Below the pieces are notes generated by a model. That model saw only the letters and a list, made by a program, of their open reading frames with translations. It was not told where the DNA came from and did not search any database. A program made the translations under genes and the position numbers. A DNA stretch of 64,000 nt from Paenibacillus silvestris (GTDB taxonomy: Bacteria; Bacillota; Bacilli; Paenibacillales; NBRC-103111). The stretch's first letter is position 1. Each line of letters starts with the position of its first letter. Shown one piece after another: positions 10,601-22,600 of the stretch. The stretch is from assembly GCF_009882985.1 (NCBI RefSeq), contig NZ_WTUZ01000001.1, positions 127,449 to 191,448 of the forward strand. The letters are read 5' to 3'.

Positions 10601-13600
10601 CTGCGCCGGACAAGAGCAGCCTTAGCACTGGTGTGACTTACGTAGCTCCAGTAACGCCGCTGCAAACAGAGCTGGCTGGCATCTGGCAGGACGTGCTCGG
10701 CGTGAAGCAGGTCGGGATTCACGATAACTTCTTTGACCTTGGCGGCCACTCGCTGAAAGCAACACTGTTAGTTTCACGCATGCATAAACAGCTGGATATT
10801 CAGGTCCCGCTGCGCGACGTGTTCCGCTATCCGACAATTGAAGCGCTAGCCGCTGCCATGCAGGAGATGCAGGCGAGTGCCTATACGGCGATTAAGCCGG
10901 CTGAGCCAAGAGAAGCGTATCCCGTCACGTCGCAGCAAAAACGGTTGTATGTGCTCCAACAGCTCGAAGGCGCAGAGACGAGCTACAACATGCCGGCTGT
11001 GCTGGAGGTGCAGGGCAGCATCGACCGCCAGCGCTTCGAGCAAGCGCTGAATGCTCTCGTGGCGCGCCACGAAGCGCTGCGGACGTCGTTTGAGCTGGTG
11101 GGCGGCGAAGCCGTGCAGCGGATTCATCCGACCGTGGAGCTTTCGGTGCGCTATATGCAAGCCAGCGAAGAGGAAGTCGCTGAGCAGATTGCAGGCTTTG
11201 TGCGCGCGTTCGATATTAGCCAAGCCCCGCTGATGCGTGTGGGAATGATGACACTAACAGAAGATCGTCACCTACTGCTGTTCGATATGCATCACATCAT
11301 CTCCGACGGGATGACGCTGAATGTGCTGATCGGCGATTGGCTCCGGCTGTATGAAGGGCAGACACTCTCTCCGCTGAAGCTGCAGTATAAGGACTATGCC
11401 TGCTGGCAGCAGGAGCTGGTGGAACAAGGCGCACTGCAGAAGCAGGAAGCGTACTGGTTGGAGCAGCTTTCGGGTGAATTGCCGCTGCTGGATGTACCCG
11501 CCGACTTTGCGAGGCCGTCTATCCGCAGTTTTGAGGGAGACAGCGTGCGCTTTACCGTGGACAAGCTGCTAACCGAGCAGTTGACGAAGCTAGCCAAAGA
11601 AAGCGGAGCGACGTTATATATGGTGCTGTTTGCGGCGTATTCCACCTTCCTGTCACGCCTCAGCGGTCAGGAGGAAGTGTTGGTCGGCTCTCCGATTGCC
11701 GGAAGACCGCATGCAGATCTGGAACCAATCGCTGGGATGTTCGTGAACACGTTAGTGCTGCGGACTCGTCCGTCAGGTTGGTTAACCTTCGTGGATTATG
11801 TCCAACAAGTCAAACAAACAGCGCTGGCAGCTTTCGAGCATCAGGACTATTCGTTCGAGCTTCTGGTGGATAAGGTGGCGACACATCGGGATTTAAGACG
11901 GAATCCGTTGTTTGACGCAATGTTCGTGCTGCAAAACATGGAGCTCCAGCAGCTGCAGACGACAGAATTCCGTTTAAAAGAGACGACTTATACACATCAA
12001 GTGTCTAAATTTGATCTAACCTTAACGGTAACGCAGAAGCAAGATGAACTTGATTGTACGTTCGAGTACAGCACGGCGCTGTTCCAGCGGGACACAATCG
12101 AGCGATGGGCTGGACATTTCATGACTCTCGTGCAAAGCGTAACGCTTCATCCGCGTGTCACACTTGATTCGGCGAAGCTTATGAGCGATCAGGATAAAGA
12201 GACGATTATCGAGCAGTTTAACGATACAGCAGCAGAGTTCCCGCAGGGGGTATCGGTTCATCAGTTATTCGAGGAACAAGCAGCACGCACGTCGGAGCGC
12301 CTAGCGGTGATTCATGAGCATGCGCAGCTGACGTACCGGGAGCTGAACGAAAGAGCGAACCGATTGGCCTGGACGCTGAGGCAGAAGGGTATCGGAGCGA
12401 ACGATGTCGTGGGCGTATGCGCTGAGCGTTCCCCGCACATGCTGACAGGCATCCTGGCGATCCTGAAAGCAGGCGGCGCGTATGTGCCGATGACACCGGA
12501 TTTGCCGGAAGGCCGCCTGGCTTACATGCTGGCGGACAGCGGAGCGAAGCTGGTGCTGACAGAGCGTCGATTGGCGGAGAAGCTGGGCAGCGAAGCGCTG
12601 GACATCCTTTGCCTGGATGAGGAGAGCTCCTACGCTGATGATAGCTCCAACTTGCCGGAGACGGCGAGCGGAGTCAATGAAGGGGCACTAGCGTTCATCA
12701 TCTATACGTCGGGCTCAACCGGTCAGCCAAAAGGCGTTATGGTAGGGCATGCCTCCGTCGTTAACCTGCTGTATGCGCTGCAATCAGAATATCCGCTGTT
12801 GCCCGAGGATCGTTTTCTACTGAAAACGACCTTCACCTTCGACGTATCGGTGCCAGAGCTGTTCGGAGGTTTCCTGACGGGAGCAGCGCTGGTCATCCTG
12901 CCTGACGGTCAGGAGAAAGACCCGGAAGCGATCGCGCATACGATTCGTGAACACAATGTGACGCACATTAACTTTGTGCCATCAATGCTGCGTGCTTTCT
13001 TGCAGATGCAGCCCGGTGGCTCGATGTCGGGACTGAAGTATGTGTTTGCAGCGGGCGAGGCTTTGGCGCCGGATTTGGTGCAAAGCTTCTATCGCCAAAT
13101 GGATGGAGCGGAATTGATTAACATATACGGTCCGACGGAAGGCACCGTGTATGCGACGGGTGAGCGATTGCGCGCCGATACGAGCATGGTTCGTGTACCG
13201 ATTGGTCGTCCGCTGGCTAACGTGCGGGCGTACGTAATCGACGCAGCTGGCAACTTGCAGCCAGTTGGCATTGCTGGGGAACTATGTCTGGCTGGCGCTG
13301 GCCTAGCAAGAGGATACGTTAATCAGCCGGAGCTGACGGCGGAGAAGTTCACCCAGAGCTTGGTTACCGGGGAGCGGATGTACCGCACGGGCGATCTGGT
13401 ACGCTGGCTGCCTGACGGCAGCATCGAGTATCTGGGGCGCATGGATCATCAAGTGAAAATTCGTGGGTACCGCATCGAGCTCGGCGAGATCGAAGCGGCC
13501 TTGCTGCAGCTGGAAGCCGTTCGCGAGGCGACGGTCATCGACCGTGAGGAAGACGGGGAGCGAATCCTATGCGCCTATATCACAGCATCGCGCGAGCTTA

Positions 13601-16600
13601 CGGTATCCGGGCTGCGTGCGGAGCTGTCGCAGAGCTTGCCGTCCTACATGATCCCGGCAGCGTTCGTGCAGCTGGAGCAATTTCCACTGACGACCAGCGG
13701 TAAAATCGATCGCAAAGCGCTGCCTGCGCCGGACGAGAGCAGCCTTAATACCGGCGTGACTTACGCAGCACCGGAAACACCGCTGCAAGCGGAGCTGGCT
13801 GTCATCTGGCAGGACGTGCTTGGCGTGAAGCAGGTTGGGATTCACGATAACTTCTTCGACCTTGGCGGCCACTCGCTGAAAGCGACGCTGTTAGTTTCAC
13901 GCATGCACAAGCAGCTGGATATTCAGGTCCCGCTGCGCGACGTGTTCCGCTATCCGACGATTGAAGCGCTGGCTGCTGCCATGCAGGAGATGCAGGCCAG
14001 TGCCTATACAGCGATTAAGCCGGCTGAGCCAAGAGACACGTATCCCGTCACATCGCAGCAAAAACGGCTGTACGTGCTGCAGCAGCTCGAAGGCGCAGAG
14101 ACGAGCTATAACATGCCGGCTGTACTGGAGGTGCAGGGCAGCATGGATCGCCAGCGCTTTGAGCAAGCGCTGAACGCACTCGTAGCGCGCCACGAAGCGC
14201 TGCGGACGTCGTTTGAGCTGGTAGACGGCGAAGCCGTGCAGCGGATTCATCCGACCGTGGAGCTTTTGGTGCGCTATATGCAAGCCAGCGAAACGGAAGT
14301 CGCTGAGCAGATTGCCGGATTTGTGCGCGCGTTCGATATTAGCCAAGCCCCGCTGATGCGCGTGGGTCTAATGACAATAACGGAAGATCGTCACATTTTG
14401 CTGTTCGATATGCATCACATCATCTCCGACGGGATGACGCTGAATCTGCTGATCAGCGATTGGCTGCGGCTGTATGAAGGGCAGACGCTCTCCCCGCTGA
14501 AGCTGCAGTATAAGGACTACGCGTGCTGGCAGCAGGAGCTGGTGGAGCAAGGTGCATTGCAGAAGCAGGAAGCGTACTGGCTGGAGCAGCTGTCAGGTGA
14601 ACTGCCGCTGCTGGATGTACCCGTTGACCATGCAAGGCCGTCTATCCGCAGCTTTGAGGGAGACAGTGTACGCTTTACCGTGGACAAGCTGCTAACCGAA
14701 CAGCTGACGAAGCTGGCCAAAGAAAGCGGAGCCACGCTATATATGGTGCTGCTCGCAGCGTATTCCGCCTTCCTTTCGCGCCTCAGCGGTCAGGAAGAGA
14801 TCATGGTCGGCTCTCCGATTGCCGGAAGACCGCATGCGGATCTGGAGCCCATCGCGGGAATTTTCATGAATACGTTAGTACTCAGAACCCGCCCGGAGAA
14901 ACAACTGACCTTTGCCGATTACTTGCAGGAAGTCAAACAAACAGCCATGTCGGCCTTTGAGCATCAGGATTATCCGTTTGAGCTTTTGGTGGATAAGGTG
15001 GCGGCGCACAGAGAATTAAGTCGCAATCCACTGTTCGACGTGATGCTAATGCTGCAAAATATGGGCAACCAACGTATAGAAACCAAAGATTTCCGGAAAA
15101 GTTTGGTGGAATATAACCATCCAGTTTCCAAGTTTGACCTGACATTAATAGCTGTGGAAACAGATGAAGGCTTGGATTGCACGTTTGAATATTGTACAGC
15201 ACTGTTCCGTCGGGACACGATTGAACGTTGGGTCGGACATTGGACAAGGCTGCTGCAATGCGTTGCCTTAACGCCAACAATTCAGCTTTCATCGATCAAT
15301 ATCCTGAGCGAGCAGGAAAGATTGCAGCTGTTGTGGCAGTTTAACGATACGGAAGTTGACTATCCCCGTGAACGCTTATTGCAGCAATTGTTGGAAGAGC
15401 AAGCGGAACGCTCGCCTGATCGGATAGCAGTCATATTTGAGGAGCGGCAACTGACTTATCGCCAATTGAATGAAGAAGCGAATCGTCTTGCCCGCACACT
15501 GCGTGACAGAGGGATCGGCCGAGATTGTACAGTCGGTATGTTGATGGATCGTTCTCCGGAGATGCTGGCTGGCATTATTGCTATTTTGAAAGCCGGTGGT
15601 GCTTATGTACCGATCATGCCAGATCTTCCTGAAGAGCGAATCGCCTATATATTGTCAGATAGCGGTGCCAAGCTGGTGCTTACTGAGCGCCATTTGGCGG
15701 ATAAACTAGACGGTGCTGCTGTGGAGATCCTCTTCATCGAGGACAAAGCGAATTATCAGGAGGACGGGTCAAACCTGACTCTTGCTGTTGGAACTGATGG
15801 TACATCGCTTGCCTATATCATATACACATCGGGCTCAACAGGGCTGCCAAAAGGCGTGATGATTGAGCATACATCAGTGGTCAACTTCTTGTTGGCGTTG
15901 CAAGCAGAATATCCGTTGCAGTCGGAAGAACGCTTCATGTCGCGATCGACCTATACGTTTGACGTTTCCATACCAGAACTGTTCATCGGGTTTCTTGAAG
16001 GTGCAGCGCTAGTGATACAACCTGAAGGGAAGGAAAAAAATCCGGAGGCACTCGCTCAAGCGATTAGTCTGCATCAGGTGACGCATATCCAGTTTGTGCC
16101 GTCGATGCTAAAAGCATTTTTACAATCGGGGGAGTTCCTGGAGCAGCTCTCCACACTTAAATATGTGTTCAACGTAGGAGAGGCAATTAAATCGGAATTA
16201 GTAAGGGAATTTTATAGCCTGCTGCCGGGAGTGAAATTAGTAAATCTGTATGGGCCTACGGAAGCAACCATTTATGCGACAACGGAGTGGCTGTCTCCTA
16301 CACTGTCTGGGGCAAATATACCTATTGGCCAACCGTTAAACAATATGCGTGCTTATGTGCTGGATAGCGCTCAAATGCTGCAGCCCATTGGTATTGCGGG
16401 CGAGTTATGTCTGGCTGGTGTCGGTGTTGCCAGGGGCTATTTCAATCGCGTAGAGCTGACAGCGGAGAAATTTATAGTAGATCCGTTCAAGCCTGAAGAG
16501 CGTATGTACCGTACTGGCGATTTGGCTCGCTGGCTGCCTGATGGGACCCTGGAGTACATGGGGCGTATGGATTATCAGGTCAAAGTTCGAGGCTATAGAA

Positions 16601-19600
16601 TTGAGCTAGGGGAGATTGAATCAAAACTTCTGGCATTTGAAAATATTAATGAAGCGGTTGTAATGGCACGCGATGGCGAAGATGGGGAAAGCTATCTGTG
16701 CGCCTATGTAACCTCGGATGATGAACTAGCGGGACACGGCTTGCGTGCGGCATTGGTACGTGTTTTGCCGCACTATATGGTGCCGACATATTTCGTGCAA
16801 ATGGAGAAAATGCCGTTAACCGCAAACGGAAAAACGGACCGTAAAGCACTGCCTGCGCCCGAAGACAACAGTCTTAGCATCGGCTTGACTTATGAGGCTC
16901 CAGCTACGCCGCTGCAAGAGCAGCTGGCAGAGATTTGGCAGGACATATTAGAGATACGGCCTGTTGGTATTCACGATAACTTTTTTGATCTAGGTGGTCA
17001 TTCATTAAAAGCTACACAACTGATTTCACGCATCCATAAGCAGCTTGACATTCAGGTTCCGCTGCGTGATTTGTTCCGGCATTCGACGATTAAAGAGCTG
17101 GCAATTGCTATGGGTGACATGCAAAAGCATGTATATGCAGAGATTCCGGTCGCAGAGCGGAGAGACGTATACCCCGTCACCTCACAGCAAAAAAGACTGT
17201 ATGTTCTTCAGCAGCTTGGAGATGGCGAGACCAACTACAATATGCCAGCTGTCATGGAAGTGCACGGAAGGCTGGACCGGAGTCGGTTCGAACATGCGCT
17301 GAGCGATCTGGCTGCGCGTCATGAAGCGTTGAGGACCTCGTTTGAGCTGGTGGAAGAGGAAGTCGTGCAGTGGATTCATCCAATGGCAGAGCTCAATGTG
17401 ATGTATTCGCAAGCAAGCAAAGAAGAAGCGGTTGAACGAATTTCTACCTTTGTGCAGCCATTCGATCTGCGTCAGGCACCACTATTAAGAGTGGGCCTCA
17501 TATCGGTTGCTGAAGACAAGCATTTGCTGCTCTTTGATATGCATCACATTATTTCTGATGGAATCACCCTGAATATCTTGATCCGCGATTGGATGAAGCT
17601 ATATGAGGGTATGGAGCTTCCGGCACTAAGATTGCAGTACAAAGACTACGCCTGCTGGCAACAAGAGTTGTTGAACCAAGAGACAATGAACAAGCAGGAA
17701 GCGTACTGGCTGGATCAGCTGTCGGGAGAGCTGCCGCAGTTAGAGCTGCCTGCAGATTACACGAGACCGGCCGTCCGAGGCTCCAAGGGAGATCGTGTAC
17801 GTTTTACGCTTGATAGTGTCCTGACCAAGCAACTGCATACCTTGTCCCTGGAAACAGAAACAACCTTGTATATGGTGCTGCTGGCTGCGTTTAGTGCCTT
17901 CCTATCACGAATATCGGGCCAGGAAGAAATTAACGTAGGATCACCTGTCGGGGGTAGACCGGTTGAGGACTTGGAGCCAATCGCGGGAATGTTCGTAAAT
18001 ACGCTGGTGCTGCGCACACGTCCGGCAAGCCGGCTGACATTCGCAGATTATGTGCGAAGCGTGAAGCAAACGGCGCTTGCGGCTTTCGAGCATCAGGATT
18101 ATCCATTCGAGCTGTTGGTGGATAAAGTGAGCACTTATCGAGATTTAAGCAGGAATCCGTTATTTGATGTGATGTTCGTGCTGCAGAACATAAACATGCA
18201 GGAACTGCAAACAGAAGACTTCTTCATGAAAGAAGCGGCATATAGGCATGAGATAGCGAAGTTCGACTTGACGCTGGCAGCTGTGGAAATACAGAATGGC
18301 ATCGACTTTACACTGGAATACAGCACGGACTTATTTCATCGTGAAACGGTCGAGCGATGGGCACAATGGCTGACTCGCTTACTTAGAACCGTTACGGCCG
18401 AACCTGACCTAGCGCTATCTGATATTGATCTGATCGACGAAGACGAAAGAAATCAAATCCTCGAACAATTTGTTGTGAAAAAAGCGGATTACCCGCGCGA
18501 AGAGACGCTGTCCGGCTTATTCGAGGCTTGCGTGGCGGAGGGGCCAGAGCGCATAGCGGTTGTAGGGGAAAGCAGCCGCCTGACTTACGGCGAGCTGAAT
18601 CGCCGAGCGAATCAGCTCGCAAGGAAGCTGCGGGAAGAAGGCGTAGGCAAGGATGTTCGGGTCGCGCTGCTGATGGAGCGCTCGCCGGAGATGCTCGTTG
18701 GCATCCTTGCGGTACTGAAGGCAGGCGGCGCGTATGTGCCGATTGATCCCGACTATCCGCTGGAGCGGATTCGCTATATCGTTGGCGACAGCAGCGCAGC
18801 TGTGCTATTGTCGGACCGCGCGCTGTCCGCGGATGAGCAGGAGGGACTGCTGTCTGAGCAGCAGCTCGTGCGACTGGTCACGACTGCAGATAGTGACTTG
18901 GCGGCGCGTTCAGGCGAAAATCTGCCAGCGGTCCATGGTCCAGACAGCCTGGCGTACGTGCTGTACACGTCGGGAACGACGGGCGTGCCTAAGGGCGTGA
19001 TGATCGAGCACCGGAACGTCGTGCAGCTTCTGCTGAATGATCAGCTGCTGTTTGCGTTTGGAGCCGAGGATGTATGGAGCGTGTTCCATGCGTACGGCTT
19101 TGATTTCTCGGTCTGGGAAATGTACGGGGCGCTGCTGTATGGCGGACGCTGTGTAATCGTACCAAAAGCGGTCGCGCAAAGTCCGGCCGCCTTCCTGGAG
19201 CTGCTGATCGCCGAAGGGGTTACGGTGCTGAACCAGACACCGACGGCGTTCTATGGTCTGATCCGGGAAGCGTGCGAAGGATCGAAGGGATTGCAGCAGC
19301 CCAAGCTGGCCGTCAGGTATGTGATCTTCGGAGGCGAAGCACTGCAGCCGCAGATGCTGAAGCCATGGAAAGCGGCGTACCCAGAGATTACGCTGGTGAA
19401 CATGTACGGGATTACGGAAACGACGGTGCATGTGACGTATAAGGAAATAACGGAAGCGGAGATGGCTGTGAAGCAGAGTGTGATCGGTCTCCCGCTGCCG
19501 ACGGTTACAGGCTATGTGATGGACAGCGCCAGGCGGCTTGTGCCAATTGGCGTAGCTGGAGAGCTATACGTAGGCGGAGACGGCGTTGCGCGCGGTTATT

Positions 19601-22600
19601 TAAACCGCGATGAACTGACCGAGGAGCGGTTCGTGACCAATCCGTACAGGCCGCAAGAGCGGTTGTACCGGTCCGGCGACTTAATGAAGCGCCGGGCAGA
19701 TGGCGAGCTGGAATACCTGGGCCGGATTGACCATCAGGTCAAAATTCGCGGTCACCGGATTGAGATTGGCGAAGTGGAGCATCGTCTGCTCAGCCATCTT
19801 TTCGTGCAGGAAGCGACGGTCCTTGCCCAGGAGCTTCAGGGACAGACCGAGCTGTGCGCCTATGTTGTGCTGAGGGAAGACGTGACGATCGGCGAGCTGC
19901 GGACACATATGCAAGAGGGACTTCCGGCTTATATGGTGCCATCGCATTATATCCGCCTAGAGCAGATTCCTTTGACTGTAAACGGCAAAATCGATCGCAA
20001 AGCGCTGCCTGCGCCGGACGGGAGCAACCTTACTACCGGTGTGACTTACGCAGCACCGGAAACGCCGCTGCAAGCGGAACTGGCCGATATCTGGCAGGAC
20101 GTGCTCGGTGTGAAGCAGGTGGGGATTCACGATAACTTCTTCGATCTTGGCGGCCACTCGCTGAAAGCGACGCTGTTAGTTTCACGCATGCATAAGCAGC
20201 TGGATATCCTGGTTCCGCTGCGCGACGTATTCCGCTATCCGACGATTGAAGCGCTGGCGGCTGCCATGCAGGAGATGCAGGCGGTTGCGTATCTGGCAAT
20301 TAAGCCGGCTAAGCCAAGAGACACGTATCCCGTCACATCGCAGCAAAAACGGCTGTACGTGCTCCAGCAGCTCGAAGGCGCAGAGACGAGCTACAACATG
20401 CCGGCTGTGCTGGAGGTGCAGGGCAGCATCGATCGCCAGCGCTTCGAGCAAGCGCTGAATGCTCTCGTAGCGCGCCACGATGCGCTGCGGACGTCGTTTG
20501 AGCTGGTGGACGGCGAAGCCGTGCAGCGGATTCATCCGACCGTGGAGCTTTCGGTGCGCTATATGCAAGCCAGCGAAGCCGAAGCGGCTGAGCAGATTGC
20601 AGGCTTTGTGCGCGCATTCGATATAAGTCAAGCCCCGCTGATGCGTGTGGGTTTGATGACACTAACAGAAGATCGTCACCTATTGCTGTTCGATATGCAT
20701 CACATCATCTCGGATGGGATGACGCTGAATGTGCTGATCGGCGACTGGCTCCGGCTGTATGAAGGGCAGACGCTGTCCCCGCTGAAGCTGCAGTATAAGG
20801 ACTACGCCTGCTGGCAGCAGGAGCTGGCTGAGCAAGGCGCACTGCAGAAGCAGGAAGCGTACTGGCTGGAGCAGCTGTCAGGTGAACTGCCGCTGCTGGA
20901 TATACCCGTTGACCATGCAAGGCCGTCTATCCGCAGCTTTGAGGGGGACAGCGTGCGCTTTACCGTGGACAAGCTGCTAACCGAACAGCTGACGAAGCTG
21001 GCCAAAGAAAGCGGGGCCACGCTATATATGGTGCTGCTTGCGGCGTATTCCGCCTTCCTTTCTCGCCTCAGTGGTCAGGAGGAAATGTTGGTCGGCTCTC
21101 CGATTGCCGGAAGACCGCATGCGGATCTGGAACCGATCGCGGGAATGTTCGTGAACACGCTGGTACTGCGGACTCGTCCATCAGGGCAGTTGACCTTCGT
21201 GGATTATGTCGAGCAGGTCAAGCAAACGGCGCTGGCGGCCTTTGAGCATCAGGACTATCCATTTGAGAGGATTGTCGAGAAGGTGGCGACAATCCGTGAC
21301 GTCAGCCGGAATCCGTTGTTTGACGCGATGTTCGTGTTGCAGAATATGGAGCAGCAGCATTTGCAGACGGCAGAATTCCGTTTAAATGAGATGGATTATC
21401 GACATCAAGTGTCTAAGTTTGATCTGACGTTGACGGTAACGCAGAGGCAAGATGAGCTTGAATGTATTTTCGAGTACAGCAAGGCTTTGTTTCAGGGGGA
21501 AACGATAGAGCGGTGGGTTGGACACTTCATGAACCTGATGCAAAGCGTAACGATTTATCCGAGTCTTACGCTTGATTCAGCTAAACTCATGAGCGACCAG
21601 GATAAAGAGCAGGTTACCCAGCAGTTTAACGACACAGCAGCCGGCAATCCGCAGAATAAAACAATCCATCAGCTGTTCGAAGAACAGGCGGAACGCTCGC
21701 CAGAAGCTGTCGCCCTGCTGTTCGAAGATACCGAGATTACCTACGCGGAGCTGAACCGGCGGGCCGATAAGCTGGCGCATCGTCTGCGGCTGGAGGGAAT
21801 GGGCAAAGGCGATTTTGTTGGCGTCTTGATGGAACGTTCGCCGCATATGGTCATTGCGACGCTCGGCATTCTGAAAGCCGGGGCCGCCTATGTTCCGCTG
21901 GATTCGGCCTTGCCTCAGGCGCGGCTTGTGCGGGTCCTCTCAGCGGTACAGATGAGAGGGTTGGTGACTGTAACGACGCAGAGCGATTTAGCCTGGCAGC
22001 TTGTGCAGGCTTCAGCGCTGGAGACCGTCATTACCCTCGATGCACAGCAGGATGTAGGCATCGAGCCTGAACGGTCGGCCGTAGATGAGTGGACGGTACA
22101 GCCGGATGACGTGGCGTATACGATTTTCACCTCCGGTTCCACAGGCACGCCGAAAGGGGTTGTCGTCACCCACCGTCCTGTGATCAACCTGATACACTGG
22201 CTCAACGAAAGCTACGCGATAAGTCCGGCGGATCGCATCTTGTTTATTACATCGTTGAGCTTCGACTTGTCGGTCTATGACATGTTCGGGATGCTCGCTG
22301 CGGGCGGTTCCATTCGAATTGTAGAGGACAAAGATGTGCGCGATCCGCAGCGGCTGCTGCAGATGATGCATGAGGAACCGATTACGATATGGGATTCAGC
22401 GCCAGCAGCGCTGGCCCAGTTGGAGCCGTTCTTCGCACAACGAGGGACGATGCCAGACGAAAGCAATCTTCGCTTGGTGCTGCTGAGCGGGGACTGGATT
22501 CCGCTTACATTGCCTGTTCGGCTTCAGCGGACATTCCCAGGCGTGCAGATCATCGGAATGGGCGGAGCTACGGAAGCGACAATCTGGTCGAACTATTACG

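Noticed and set aside
20300..21640. Heterocyclization (Cy) domain before the cysteine-like module 5
   Set aside because: The condensation motif is HHIISDG, the normal C-domain form, not the DxxxxD motif of Cy domains; thiazoline formation is not supported.
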